This document shows, in pieces, positions 1 through 8,894 of a stretch of DNA of 32,675 bases. Origin of the DNA: Lentisphaerota bacterium. Its GTDB lineage: Bacteria > Verrucomicrobiota > Kiritimatiellia > UBA8416 > JAUUYL01. The number at the start of each line of letters is the position of its first letter. Position 1 is the stretch's first letter. The position numbers were made by a program, and so were the translations under genes. The stretch covers positions 1 to 32,675 of the forward strand of contig JAUUYL010000027.1 of assembly GCA_030590485.1 (NCBI GenBank). The letters are read 5' to 3'. The notes below the pieces were generated by a model that was given only the letters and a program-made list of their open reading frames with translations, did no database searches and was not told where the DNA came from.

Positions 1-449
1 CGCAGGAATTCCAGCAGGCATTCGTTGGCTATCTTGCACAGCTGCTTAAGAAGCCAGCGGTTATTCCGAAAATACACGCGCAGCATTATGGGCAGACTGA
101 AGACGTATTGACGGTGTGGTAAGGGGTAGGCCACTGAATCCGTGATGAACTCGCCGAATAAGAGTACTTTCTTCTGGTGGCAGGATGGACAGAACCAGCG
201 TCCTTTACATGAAAACGCCAGCAGGTAGTCCTTGTTGCATTTATCACAGTGGAGCCGGGCAAAGCCTTTGCTGAGGTCACCACAGTCCAGATATTTGTCC
301 ACCACCTCTTCGACAGCCGGTTTAAGAAAACCGTATTTCTTTTCATATGCTTCTGGATATGCCTGCACAAAATCGTAGAAGTGCCGGCAGAGACATTTCC
401 ATAACGGCGAGGATTGCGGCTTTCTTGGACGATAGACTTGATCCACCAT
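1..449 (-). CDS. IS91-family transposase, N-terminal part (cut by window edge)
   Basis: This is the start of a transposase of the IS91/IS801 type, rolling-circle elements that use a HUH/Y-transposase. Only the first 149 codons are inside the window. The zinc-binding domain is clear: C68xxC71, then C81, then C87xxC90, preceded by the typical run YLDCGDLSKGFARLHC (residues 53-68) and followed by PHRQYVFSLP. I chose the ATG whose complement is at 447-449; the frame is open from there to the window edge. The catalytic domain would lie to the left of position 1, so I cannot say whether the element is intact. It is divergent from the WYL regulator at 504, with a short hairpin between them. The family call is firm; activity is unknown. 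Confidence 0.88.
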   Translation of the reverse strand, partial: MVDQVYRPRKPQSSPLWKCLCRHFYDFVQAYPEAYEKKYGFLKPAVEEVVDKYLDCGDLSKGFARLHCDKCNKDYLLAFSCKGRWFCPSCHQKKVLLFGEFITDSVAYPLPHRQYVFSLPIMLRVYFRNNRWLLKQLCKIANECLLEFL

Positions 450-470
450 GCCGCTAATTGTATAAAAGGA

Positions 471-493
471 CCTGTGCCATCTAACGGCACAGG
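471..493. promoter_or_regulatory. Inverted repeat between transposase and WYL regulator
   Basis: CCTGTGCC (471-478) and GGCACAGG (486-493) form a perfect 8-bp stem with a 7-nt loop. It lies between two divergent start codons, and its right arm runs into the GGTGGAG ribosome binding site of the WYL gene (492-498). It could be an operator for the regulator, a hairpin that masks the binding site, or part of the IS91 element end. The sequence does not decide among these. Confidence 0.5.
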
Positions 494-503
494 TGGAGAA
501 ATA

Positions 504-1487
504 ATGAAAACAAAATCAAGACCGCAATATTACCGAATCAGGCGCGTTCTGGAGATGGTCCGGGAAGGAACACAAAGCGGATACCTGGCAAACAGCTCAG
601 ATTTCAAAGAGGAGCTGGGCGTTTCACGTCGTACAGTTGCCCGTGATATGGATTTTCTGAGGGACGAAGAGAATGCTCCGATAGAATACGATGAATCCCT
701 GAAAGGATATCTTCTGACAGATGAATCCTATTCATTGCCACCAGTACGGCTTAGCCGGAAGGAAGTCTTCAGCTTTTCAATTGCCCGTAAACTACTGGGT
801 GCTTTTGAAGGTACGCCGCTGGAGATGGACATGCGGAGCACATTATCAAAGATTGAGGAATCGCTGGAAGGCAGTGTCTCCATGGATATCGAGGGCCTTA
901 CAGAGAACTTCTCGGTAATCTCAGAAGACCATGTTCTTCTGGATCCGGCCATGTGGGCGGAAGTGGCCAAGTACACAAGCCGGTCAGAACAGCTCCGGAT
1001 GAAATACCGCAAATTCAATGGTGAGACTAAATCATACGTGGTCGAGCCATATCACCTCTTTGCATATCATGGCAACTGGTACCTGTTGGCTCGGCGGGAA
1101 GATAATGAGAAACCTTGGTCAACTTTTGCGATATCCCGGATCAAGAAGATCAACGGTACAGGTAAAATATTTAAGGTGGATTATGAGTTCGATGCGGAGC
1201 AACACATCAAGGACGCCTTTGGCATCAGCCGTGGAGAAAAGCCGTTCAAAGTAAGGCTTCTTTTTGATGCAAAGATTGCAACTTACATAGAAGAGCGGGT
1301 CTGGCATCCCACTCAGAAGATGAAGCGCCGGCGAGACGGAAGCCTGGATATGAGCTTTGAGACAACGGGTTGGAAAGAGCTGGTCAGATGGATACTCTCC
1401 TGGCAACCGAATGTGAAGATTCTGATGCCCAAACGTCTTCGAGATCGGATTGAAGAGAAACTGAGGCAGGGATTGGCTGCAGTATAG
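504..1487 (+). CDS. WYL-domain transcriptional regulator (HTH-WYL-WCX)
   Basis: This 327-aa protein has the usual order of a WYL regulator. An N-terminal winged helix-turn-helix comes first (about residues 8-70, with FKEELGVSRRTVARDMDFL). The WYL domain is in the middle, with the name-giving residues W192-Y193-L194 in HGNWYLLARRE, and a WCX-type C-terminus follows. WYL domains are thought to bind ligands, often nucleic acid or nucleotides, and regulate stress, repair or defence genes; no target is visible here. The open frame extends upstream to 414, but ATG 504 is preferred because GGTGGAG lies just before it and homology starts there. It stands alone, next to an IS91-type transposase, which raises the possibility that it moved with the element. 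Confidence 0.85.
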   Translation: MKTKSRPQYYRIRRVLEMVREGTQSGYLANSSDFKEELGVSRRTVARDMDFLRDEENAPIEYDESLKGYLLTDESYSLPPVRLSRKEVFSFSIARKLLGAFEGTPLEMDMRSTLSKIEESLEGSVSMDIEGLTENFSVISEDHVLLDPAMWAEVAKYTSRSEQLRMKYRKFNGETKSYVVEPYHLFAYHGNWYLLARREDNEKPWSTFAISRIKKINGTGKIFKVDYEFDAEQHIKDAFGISRGEKPFKVRLLFDAKIATYIEERVWHPTQKMKRRRDGSLDMSFETTGWKELVRWILSWQPNVKILMPKRLRDRIEEKLRQGLAAV

Positions 1488-1804
1488 AGCTGCCCTCCCC
1501 GGAACGTTTCCGGAAGCAGGTGTTGCTCGCTACTGCATTCTATTGCAGTCTACTGCATGGTAGCATTCTCCGTAACCTGTTGAAATGACCGAGTTTCCTA
1601 AGGAAAACGCGCATTTCCATAATTGCCGTTACGCTAATCATAATCCGAGTGTCCGGAGTAAAATAACTTCAATATGTTAAAGGAGCAAGGCAACGTGCGG
1701 AGCTCGCTAAGGGTTAAATAGGATATAATATCAACATCTTTGATGGCATCCCATTTCGGCAGACTCCTAGGCTTGGGGCGTGTGTCTCGCATGACCGCGA
1801 AAGA
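1488..1804. other. Convergent intergenic region with small hairpins
   Basis: No gene is supported in these 317 bases between the converging WYL and YgiQ genes. A short perfect hairpin, CCGGAA-cgt-TTCCGG (1499-1513), sits 11 nt after the WYL stop but has no T-tract. Near 1535-1565 a short word, CTACTGCAT, recurs (ACTGCAT/TTGCAG/CTGCATGG). Around 1640-1665 the stretch TCCGAGTGTCCGGAGTAAA resembles GC-rich ends seen near mobile elements, but I cannot assign it. Confidence 0.4.
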
Positions 1805-3481
1805 TTATTTCTTAAAAACGTCTTTTTGATTTTCTTTTCCGCGTGGGTTTTTTTCAACAAAGCATGATTCGCCCGTGAAAGGATCTTTTTCTGTGTAGTA
1901 CATCAGAGTTGAATATGTTGACGGGGTGGGGGTGAAGACTTGCACCTGACGCGGGCGCAGGTGAAGTTCCTTTTGGGCGAATTTGCTGAGGCGGACCATG
2001 TCCTGCTGGCTGGAGCCGGGATGAGCGGCTATCATGTAGTAGGTAAGGTGTTGATCCTTGCCCGCCTTGTCGGTGAGCTGGTAAAACAGTTTGCGGAATT
2101 TCAGGAGCGAATCAGTGTTTGGCTTGCCCATGGCTTCCAATACAGTTGATTCCGAATGTTCTGGTGCGACTTTCATCTGACCGGATACGTGATGGCAGAC
2201 GATGGCGTTAAGATATTCGAGGCCGTGTTTTTTGTCCTTCATAACCATATCGTAACGTACACCCGAGGCGACGACTATTTTTTTGATACCCTTTATCTTG
2301 CGCAGCTCGGTCAGTAATTCTGTCTGGGCGCTGTGATCGATATTCATGCTGGAGCATATTTCCGGGTAAAGGCAACGTTTATCGGGACAGCAGCCTTTGG
2401 TCGTCTTGCGTGCGCATTCAAACCCGTACATGTTTGCTGTCGGCCCACCGACATCCATGATAGTTCCCTTGAAGTCCGGGAGAGAGGCGATTGTGCGGGC
2501 TTCGGCGAGTATGGATTTCTTGCTTCGCCATCTGACGGTGCGTCCTTCGTGGATGGCTATGGCGCAGAAGTTGCATTCGCCATAACAGCCGCGATGGGTC
2601 GATATCGAGCAGCGGATAGTCTCCAGTGCCCTTACCTTGCCATGCTTGGCGTAGTAGGGATGAAGATCCCGTTCGAAGGAGAGGGCGTATATGGTATCAA
2701 GTTCCGGACTGCTCAAGTATGGGGCGGGTGGATTCTGCACGAGGTAGCGGGTGTCTTGTTTTTGGGACAGCGGTTGCGCGGTTACGGGGTCGTTGTTTTT
2801 GTAGAAGGTATGAAACATTTCAGTGAATGCATCCTTGTCTTCTGCGGTTTCCTTGAATGACGGTAATTCGATGCCTTTTTTTTCGTTGGAGATGTAACAG
2901 AGGCCCTGGATGCTCTGGGTGTCGACGTCATTCTTCAGGCAATCGGCGAGCTCGAGTACGGCGTATTCGGCCATTCCGTAGAGGAGAAAATCGGCTTTAG
3001 CATCGAACAGGACCGACTTGCGTATCTTGTCGGTCCAGAAATCGTAATGGGCTATACGGCGGAGGCTCGCCTCGATGCCACCGAGGACTATCGGTTTTGT
3101 ATCCTTGAAATGTTTTCTTATCAGGTTGCTGTAGACTATCGTTGCGCGGTCGGGCCGTTTGTCGTTGATTCCACCTGGAGTGTAGTCGTCGTTCTTTCGC
3201 TTTCTGCCTGTGGCTGTGCGGTTGGCGACGAGCGAGTCGATACAGCCTGCGGATACGCCCCAGAAGAGAGATGGTTCACCGAGGCGGCAGATGTCGTTAT
3301 CGGAATCAGTATCGGGTTGAGCGATGATGCCGACGCGGTAGCCGGCATTGAGCAGGACCTTGCCTATGACTGCGATGCCGACGAAAGGAGAGTCGATATA
3401 GCTGTCACCCGTGACCAGGATGATATCAAGTCCATCCCATCCCAGCTTTTCCATTTCCTGTCTTGTAGTGGGAATAAACAT
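1805..3481 (-). CDS. ygiQ: YgiQ-family radical SAM protein (UPF0313)
   Basis: A 558-aa radical SAM protein of the YgiQ family, whose biochemical function is not established. The family signature is evident: an N-terminal domain with VLGGIEASLRRIAHYD (about 132-147), then the iron-sulfur motif C299xxxC303xxC306 in HRGCYGECNFCAI, then the radical SAM barrel with DVGGPTANMYG. Many family members are longer and carry a C-terminal extension (DUF3362); this one ends at about where that extension would begin, so it is a short form. The start codon lies only 2 nt after the stop of the upstream flavoprotein gene, so the two are almost surely co-transcribed and translationally coupled. Confidence 0.93.
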   Translation of the reverse strand: MFIPTTRQEMEKLGWDGLDIILVTGDSYIDSPFVGIAVIGKVLLNAGYRVGIIAQPDTDSDNDICRLGEPSLFWGVSAGCIDSLVANRTATGRKRKNDDYTPGGINDKRPDRATIVYSNLIRKHFKDTKPIVLGGIEASLRRIAHYDFWTDKIRKSVLFDAKADFLLYGMAEYAVLELADCLKNDVDTQSIQGLCYISNEKKGIELPSFKETAEDKDAFTEMFHTFYKNNDPVTAQPLSQKQDTRYLVQNPPAPYLSSPELDTIYALSFERDLHPYYAKHGKVRALETIRCSISTHRGCYGECNFCAIAIHEGRTVRWRSKKSILAEARTIASLPDFKGTIMDVGGPTANMYGFECARKTTKGCCPDKRCLYPEICSSMNIDHSAQTELLTELRKIKGIKKIVVASGVRYDMVMKDKKHGLEYLNAIVCHHVSGQMKVAPEHSESTVLEAMGKPNTDSLLKFRKLFYQLTDKAGKDQHLTYYMIAAHPGSSQQDMVRLSKFAQKELHLRPRQVQVFTPTPSTYSTLMYYTEKDPFTGESCFVEKNPRGKENQKDVFKK

Positions 3482-3483
3482 TG

Positions 3484-4725
3484 TTAGTTTTCCTGTTGTG
3501 CGGCTGAATGTCCGGCGAGCCAGCCGGTAGAGAATGCTGCTTGCAGATTGTAGCCGCCAGTGTCGGCATTGATATCAAGGAGTTCGCCTGCGATATAGAG
3601 TCCTTTTGTCTTTAGCGATTCCATGGTTGCCGGGTCGACTTCGGTGGTTGCAACGCCGCCGGCTGTGACGATGGCTTCGGCGAACGGGCGGAAGCCGGTG
3701 ACTTTGAGTTGAAAATCCTTAAGCCAGGTGCGCAGGCGGTTTCGGTCGTCGTCTGTCAGTCGGCTGACGGCGCGGTTCATGGGAATTCTTGTGAGATTGG
3801 CGCAGACGGGTACCATTTGTTTAGCCATGAAGCCGCGCAGGAAGCTCCCGAAGTTTTCTTTGGCGCGTGATGCACAGTCGCGTGTGATGCGTGCGCCGAG
3901 TTTTGCGTCGTTGAGTGCTGGTTTGAGGTCAATGGAGATGAAAACCTTCTTGTTGGCGCGTAAGGCGTCGACCGCATCGCCGCTCAATGTGAGTATGACG
4001 GGTCCGGTTACGCCGGTCTTTGAGAAGACCAGTTCGCCGAAAGCTTCTTTCGCCATCTTGTCGTCGATGAACATGCGTACATTGACGTTGCGCAGGTTAA
4101 GGGTATCCATGCGGGTTGTTGTTCTGCCTGCTGTTTCGAGTGGGACGAGAGCGGGACGTGTGGGGACGATAGTATGACCGGCAGATTCAGCGAATTTATA
4201 GCCGTCTCCTGTCGAGCCGGTAGCCGGGTATGAACAGCCGCCGGTGGCAAGGATGACAGAGTTGCATCTGTATTCGCGGTCTTTGGCGATGACGCCGGCG
4301 ATGCGGTTGTTATTTGTAATCAGTTTGGAGACGGGGGCGGAGCATTGTGTTTCGACGCCGAGTGAGCGGGCTGCGTCCAGGAGTGTCTTTGTGACATCTG
4401 GTGCTTTGCCGGTGGCAGGGAAGACGCGGCCACCGCGTTCGGTGACGAGTTTGAGGTTCTGGGCTTCGAGGAAGGTCATGAGATCTGGTGTGAAGTATTG
4501 TGAGAAAGCGGATTGCAGGAAGTTGTTGTTGAAGTGGGAGATGAAATCGTTGAGTGGGGCGATGTTGGTGATGTTGCAGCGGCCTTTGCCGGTGATGTTG
4601 AGCTTGCGGCCTGGATGTTTCATCTTTTCCAGGATGAGGACGTCGGCACCTGATTCGGCGGCCTGGGTGGCGGCCATGAGGCCGGAAGCTCCTCCGCCGA
4701 TGATAATTACGCGGTTTTTAGTCAT
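3484..4725 (-). CDS. HI0933/YhiN-family flavoprotein (NAD(P)/FAD oxidoreductase)
   Basis: A 413-aa flavoprotein of the HI0933-like family (the group that includes YhiN and BaiN). The N-terminal FAD-binding motif IIIGGGASGLMAATQAA (residues 7-23) and the family stretch HPGRKLNITGKGRCNITN (37-54) are intact, as is a C-terminal GGVATTEVDPATMESL and GYNLQAAFSTGWLAG end. Physiological substrates of most members are unknown. It is the first gene of a two-gene operon with ygiQ. Length is normal for the family. The ATG at 4725 is preceded by only a weak purine-rich stretch, but the Rossmann motif begins within ten residues, which fixes the start. Confidence 0.93.
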   Translation of the reverse strand: MTKNRVIIIGGGASGLMAATQAAESGADVLILEKMKHPGRKLNITGKGRCNITNIAPLNDFISHFNNNFLQSAFSQYFTPDLMTFLEAQNLKLVTERGGRVFPATGKAPDVTKTLLDAARSLGVETQCSAPVSKLITNNNRIAGVIAKDREYRCNSVILATGGCSYPATGSTGDGYKFAESAGHTIVPTRPALVPLETAGRTTTRMDTLNLRNVNVRMFIDDKMAKEAFGELVFSKTGVTGPVILTLSGDAVDALRANKKVFISIDLKPALNDAKLGARITRDCASRAKENFGSFLRGFMAKQMVPVCANLTRIPMNRAVSRLTDDDRNRLRTWLKDFQLKVTGFRPFAEAIVTAGGVATTEVDPATMESLKTKGLYIAGELLDINADTGGYNLQAAFSTGWLAGHSAAQQEN

Positions 4726-4803
4726 GCGGAGAGTGTAGGGTGGCAGGAGAGAAGTGGCAAGTGTATAGGCTCTGATTTAGTGGACATGGAGGGCGAGCGC
4801 TTG

Positions 4804-4821
4804 CCACGCGTATTGGCGTGG
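4804..4821. terminator. Hairpin between two minus-strand operons
   Basis: CCACGC (4804-4809) and GCGTGG (4816-4821) form a perfect 6-bp stem with loop gtattg. It lies between the end of the mutarotase-like gene (4885) and the start of the flavoprotein gene (4725), both on the minus strand. There is no T-tract, so it may be a weak or factor-dependent terminator. Confidence 0.4.
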
Positions 4822-4884
4822 TCCCTGCGGATCCGCATTGTGTGTTTGGGTAGCATCCCGACGTGTTTCAATTGGATGGTGGTG

Positions 4885-5667
4885 TTACTTTGTTATTTTG
4901 TCTGAGATCTTATCCATCATCGACCAGATGTCTTTTGTGCCGGGCAGAGGTGTCTGGCAGGGATCAGTCAGTTTCCACCAGCGGATGTTGGCTGGATCGG
5001 TGCTGCTCATTTCGCCGTCTTTCTTGGAGTCGATCCCCACGTATTCGAGGTAGAAAAATTCGTATATGGTTTTGTCAATCTCGACGAGGAAGATTGAGAA
5101 GTGACGGTTGTTGCCTCTGGTCATTTGATCTACTACTCCGGGCCATACGGACTGATGGAGCAGGCGGTATTCCTTTTCATTCTGCGGCTTAATGGTGGTG
5201 ACCATAGAAAATGCGTTCTTGGTTTCTTCTTCACTCAGCGAGCCACGGATATAGCATATCCATTCCATCTGTAGCCATGTTGTTCCGTAACGCTTTGCGC
5301 GCGGGTGAGGAACGATTGACTTGTTTAATGTTTCGATTACTTCACCGGCTGACTCGAAGTCTTTGGCTGCCTGAAGATAATCATCGCCAGAGTAATCAAA
5401 ATAGATCATTACCCATGTCTTGCCGCTCAGCTTCTTTTTATAGCAGCTGAGGTTGGTGATATCCTTTTTCTTCAAAGCCTTGGACTCTTTCTTGTCCGAC
5501 AGGGCTTTAAGGGCGTTGTCCATTGCGGCTTCCTGACCCGGCTTGACCGAGGCTATCAGGGCTGCGCGCTTGACCTTTGCGTTGAGTATGTAGTTCTCAT
5601 ATGGTGAGAATGCCATTGTAAAAGAAGATGCGAGAGTAAGCATTATAGCAATAATAATTATTCTCAT
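4885..5667 (-). CDS. Secreted tandem L-rhamnose mutarotase-like (RhaM/DUF718) protein
   Basis: This 260-aa protein has a signal peptide (MRIIIIAIMLTLASSFTMAFS) followed by two copies of the alpha/beta-barrel fold of the RhaM family, which interconverts anomers of L-rhamnose and related sugars. Copy 2 (about residues 140-255) keeps the family pattern Y157xxxH161xxxW165P and the RWW pair at 199-201. Copy 1 (about 32-132) has no matching histidine and looks degenerate. I chose ATG 5667 because the longer frame upstream overlaps the symporter gene and adds unconserved sequence, while GAGAAG lies just before this start. It is the last gene of an operon, 8 nt after the symporter stop. The substrate is inferred only from the family. 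Confidence 0.8.
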   Translation of the reverse strand: MRIIIIAIMLTLASSFTMAFSPYENYILNAKVKRAALIASVKPGQEAAMDNALKALSDKKESKALKKKDITNLSCYKKKLSGKTWVMIYFDYSGDDYLQAAKDFESAGEVIETLNKSIVPHPRAKRYGTTWLQMEWICYIRGSLSEEETKNAFSMVTTIKPQNEKEYRLLHQSVWPGVVDQMTRGNNRHFSIFLVEIDKTIYEFFYLEYVGIDSKKDGEMSSTDPANIRWWKLTDPCQTPLPGTKDIWSMMDKISDKITK

Positions 5668-5675
5668 TATTCTTC

Positions 5676-7406
5676 TCAAATGGTTGGCTGTGTCGGTGCG
5701 GGGTTGATGTGCGCTTCGATTTTTGCGGCATTTTCTGGGTTGGCTGTTTTCCATGCTTCTATTTTTTCTGCCGATGGCGCTCGGAATACGAAGTATATGA
5801 TCGAAGCTGCCAACATCACGAGAAGAGAGAGGAATTTGTAGTTCATCAGTCCGGCGACCCCTTTGATACGCAGTGGCGTCATCGGAGAGTCCCATACGAG
5901 TTTCAGGTTTTCTTCGGTGTTGGTGTTGTTATCCAGCAGCGAAACGACGATGATGATCAGGATGCAGATGCCACACAGCATGCCTGCGGCATGCATGAAG
6001 AGCATGCTCCAGCCTGTTTGCGCTTTGAACATATCGAGTGCAAAGACGATCATACCCATGGCGAAACCAGACCAAAGGGTGATGCTCGCCGCTTTGGCAG
6101 TGGCTCGTTTCCAGAAAATACCGACCATGAATACGGCGGTAATTGGCGGGGCGATGTAGCAGATCATGGAGGCGATGGCCCCGTAAATGGAATCAAACTT
6201 TCCAATGATCGGAGACCAGATGATGGCCAGAATAACACCGGCGATGGTGGCAGCGCGTCCGATGTGTACCAGCTTCCTGTCGGATGTTTCAGGTTTGAAT
6301 CGCTTGTAGAGGTCGAACGCGAAGAGCGTAGCAATCGAGTTGAGCGCCCCGGCGATGGTACCCATGAGCGCGGCCAGCAGGGCGGCGACAATCAACCCTC
6401 TCATTCCGGCTGGAAGCAGATTCATCACCATGTGGGCGAAAGCCTCTTTGGTGTCGACAAGTTCCGGTAGCAGGCCGTTGTTGACCAGTGCGAGGCAGAG
6501 CAGGCCGGGCAGCACGAACAGGAACATAGGCAGGAGTTTCAGGAATCCGGCGAACAGCGCCCCGGCTTTGCCGTGGTCTTCGTTCTTTGCGCCAAGCACG
6601 CGCTGGACGATCGTCTGATCGGTGCACCAGTACCAGATTCCAATAACGGGATAGCCGAGTACAACAGCGTGCCACGGCAAGCCGCTGAAGTCGCCGGTGG
6701 GGCGCAGCACGGAGAGCATCTGCGGGCCGACGGCATTGTGCAGCTCGCCCCACCCGCCCAGCTTGGTAAAGGCGAAGTAGGTGACGATGGCGGAGCCGAT
6801 CAGCAGGGTAGTGGTCTGAATGGCGTCGGTGAGGGTGACGGCCAGAAGGCCACCAACCACAACGTAGATCCCTGTCGCCATGGCGATTGCGATCATCGTC
6901 GGCATCAGCTGCGCAATTTCAGTGCCGAATCCGAGCATCGCGTTGATAACCACTGCTCCGGCATACAGTGAAACACCGATATGGATGAAGATGGCGGATA
7001 TGATCGAGATGAAGGCGAGGAAATCACGACAGTTGCGATTGTATCGCTTCTCGAGAAAGTCCGGCAGTGTGGTGACGTGCGCACGCAGGTAAAACGGTAC
7101 AAAGAAGACCGCCAGAATCACCAACGTAAAGACGGCTGCCAGCTCAAAGTTGGCGTAGGCCAGCCCGCTTCGATAGCCTTCTTCGCACAGGGCTACGATG
7201 TGGACGGTGGAGATGTTGGTAGAAAACAGCGAGAGTCCGATGATCGGCCAGGCCAGCGTACGCGCCGCCAGAAAATAGGCTCCGTCGTCCTGCTCCTTGC
7301 CAAGCTTGGCGGCTTTGCGTTTCTGATACCAGGCCGATCCGCAGCCGACCGATATGACCATTAGCACGTAGCCAATTAAGATTACGAAATCCAGTATATT
7401 CAGCAT
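5676..7406 (-). CDS. Sodium:solute symporter (SSS family, SGLT-like)
   Basis: A 576-aa inner-membrane transporter with about 14 hydrophobic segments. Recognisable SSS features include AARTLAWPIIGLSLFSTNIS (47-66), the helix with VVGGLLAVTLTDAIQ (183-197) and YWCTDQTIVQRVLGAKN (about 258-274), which is typical of the SGLT-like branch that imports sugars with sodium. Length is normal. The gene sits between a UroD-like enzyme gene (64 nt upstream) and a secreted mutarotase-like gene (8 nt downstream), so sugar uptake is a reasonable inference; the actual substrate cannot be read from the sequence. Confidence 0.93.
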   Translation of the reverse strand: MLNILDFVILIGYVLMVISVGCGSAWYQKRKAAKLGKEQDDGAYFLAARTLAWPIIGLSLFSTNISTVHIVALCEEGYRSGLAYANFELAAVFTLVILAVFFVPFYLRAHVTTLPDFLEKRYNRNCRDFLAFISIISAIFIHIGVSLYAGAVVINAMLGFGTEIAQLMPTMIAIAMATGIYVVVGGLLAVTLTDAIQTTTLLIGSAIVTYFAFTKLGGWGELHNAVGPQMLSVLRPTGDFSGLPWHAVVLGYPVIGIWYWCTDQTIVQRVLGAKNEDHGKAGALFAGFLKLLPMFLFVLPGLLCLALVNNGLLPELVDTKEAFAHMVMNLLPAGMRGLIVAALLAALMGTIAGALNSIATLFAFDLYKRFKPETSDRKLVHIGRAATIAGVILAIIWSPIIGKFDSIYGAIASMICYIAPPITAVFMVGIFWKRATAKAASITLWSGFAMGMIVFALDMFKAQTGWSMLFMHAAGMLCGICILIIIVVSLLDNNTNTEENLKLVWDSPMTPLRIKGVAGLMNYKFLSLLVMLAASIIYFVFRAPSAEKIEAWKTANPENAAKIEAHINPAPTQPTI

Positions 7407-7470
7407 AGTGAGCCATTTCTGTTGTGATGTTGGGCCGTGATATCAGCGCAAGATTGGTGAGCAATATTCA

Positions 7471-8766
7471 TTATCGACATACCTCCTCCATGGCGATCTG
7501 AGACCATTCCCAGACTCGCTCAGGCTTGTAGTTGACTGTAGAAACGTCTTTCATGATCAGCTCGATATGACCTTTTCCGCCGGCCGCGTCAAGAATTTCT
7601 CTTATTCCGGCGCGCGCCTTATTCTGGCTCCATCCGTCATCGGTGAAGACTGCCGGGCTGGGCTTTGCGCTTATAGCGTAATCGTTGCCTATTTCACTGA
7701 AGATCTTTTCGAAGTCGCACCATGGGCTTACAGATATCTTGCGCAGATTGGGAATCTTGCGCATCAGGTGCATCTTGCGATGCAGCGGCTCACAGCATCC
7801 ATAGTAGGTCATGCCCCAGCGTTCCAGCCAGCGCATGTCATGCTCAATTGAGAATTCCCAATGCATTTCCGGTGATACTTCCGAGAATATCTGCGCGTTG
7901 GAGCAACCCCACATGTTTTTTGGGCGTACATAATCCGGATCGAAGTCATTGCCCGGCAAATCCTCTACGTAACCGTAGCCGCCGGATCCAACGCGGGTAT
8001 TATTGTTGTCCAGCGCAAGCAGGTTCATTTCTTCGAACTGGTCCAACTCTGTCATCCATGCGTCGACCATGCGGGCGACCGCAGCGTGGACCATCTCGGG
8101 CCGCATTACAAGGTCCATCATCGCTTCCTGTATTCCCCACCAGCGGATCAGATAATCCCAGGGAGTGAACCAGATGTGGCTCTGACCGAGAACTTTTACA
8201 GGAATTATACCTTCAAACGTATCCGACATGGCTGCGAACCGATTTGCGGTAGCAGTTTCATTGTGGGTGACGATTGGCATCTTTATCTTTTCTATGTCTT
8301 CAGGTTCGGAGATCTGAATCTTGAAGTGGCGTGACTTTATTGCGCTGTCGTCGCTCTGTTTTAATGTGTCAACAGATTCCACGATTCCGAAGTCAGTACT
8401 GTGGGTGGCTTTCGCGCAGGTAACGAAATCGTTTACTACCATATTGCCGCGCAGATGTTTCCACTGGTAGATGGTTTTTCTGAATTCGTCTTCGAGGTGT
8501 CGCGCAAAATCATGCTCGCATTGGAGTGTGAGCTCGTCATTAACATTCATCTCGTTCCATGGAAGTTCGTTGATCCATACGACAGGCCGCTCGGACTTGA
8601 GGCTGTTCACCTTTGTCCATAGTTCGGCATTTTCCTTTTGTGCGGGGAGGGCGGCTATTTCAGCAATCTCTCCGCCAAGCCGACGCAGGATATCCTTCTC
8701 CTTGTCGTTTATCATTATTTCTTCATCTGTAGGCGGCGCTTCAATATGCTCAGGGTCATGCAACAT
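7471..8766 (-). CDS. Uroporphyrinogen decarboxylase (UroD/MtaA)-like protein
   Basis: A 431-aa protein of the UroD superfamily, in the broad group of decarboxylase- and methyltransferase-like enzymes that are much expanded in Lentisphaerota and relatives. Family landmarks are the WGIQEAMMDLVMRPEMVHA segment (about 209-227), the GCCEPLH stretch where MtaA-type enzymes carry metal-binding residues, and NLRKISVSPWCDFEKI. It is not a heme enzyme by context: there are no heme genes nearby, and it is first in an operon with a symporter and a mutarotase-like protein. A role in demethylation or other handling of a carbon source is possible but unproven. GAAGGA lies 7 nt before the ATG at 8766. Confidence 0.85.
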   Translation of the reverse strand: MLHDPEHIEAPPTDEEIMINDKEKDILRRLGGEIAEIAALPAQKENAELWTKVNSLKSERPVVWINELPWNEMNVNDELTLQCEHDFARHLEDEFRKTIYQWKHLRGNMVVNDFVTCAKATHSTDFGIVESVDTLKQSDDSAIKSRHFKIQISEPEDIEKIKMPIVTHNETATANRFAAMSDTFEGIIPVKVLGQSHIWFTPWDYLIRWWGIQEAMMDLVMRPEMVHAAVARMVDAWMTELDQFEEMNLLALDNNNTRVGSGGYGYVEDLPGNDFDPDYVRPKNMWGCSNAQIFSEVSPEMHWEFSIEHDMRWLERWGMTYYGCCEPLHRKMHLMRKIPNLRKISVSPWCDFEKIFSEIGNDYAISAKPSPAVFTDDGWSQNKARAGIREILDAAGGKGHIELIMKDVSTVNYKPERVWEWSQIAMEEVCR

Positions 8767-8894
8767 GGTGTAGTCCTTCGGGCTTGAGTATTTAGTAATT
8801 ATGACTTTCTTTTTGTTTGATGTAAACTACACTATGAGATATATCTAGCTAATAGCCATGCATTATTGTAACGAGAACATGTACAATCTTAACT
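8767..8894. promoter_or_regulatory. Divergent control region between AraC regulator and UroD-like operon
   Basis: This 128-nt AT-rich region separates the divergent start codons of the AraC-type regulator and the UroD-like/symporter operon. By analogy with other AraC systems it should hold both promoters and the regulator's sites. I see no convincing perfect direct repeat, so no operator is assigned. Confidence 0.5.

Noticed and set aside
86-490. 134-codon minus-strand frame at the left edge
   Set aside because: It is out of frame with the transposase; the frame starting at 449 carries the zinc-binding Cys pattern.
2333-2860. 175-codon plus-strand frame inside ygiQ
   Set aside because: It is antisense to a well-conserved radical SAM gene, has no recognisable domain and no ribosome binding site.
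5709-6470. 253-codon plus-strand frame inside the symporter gene
   Set aside because: Its extreme Asp/Arg/Gly/His composition is that of a frame opposite a membrane-protein gene.
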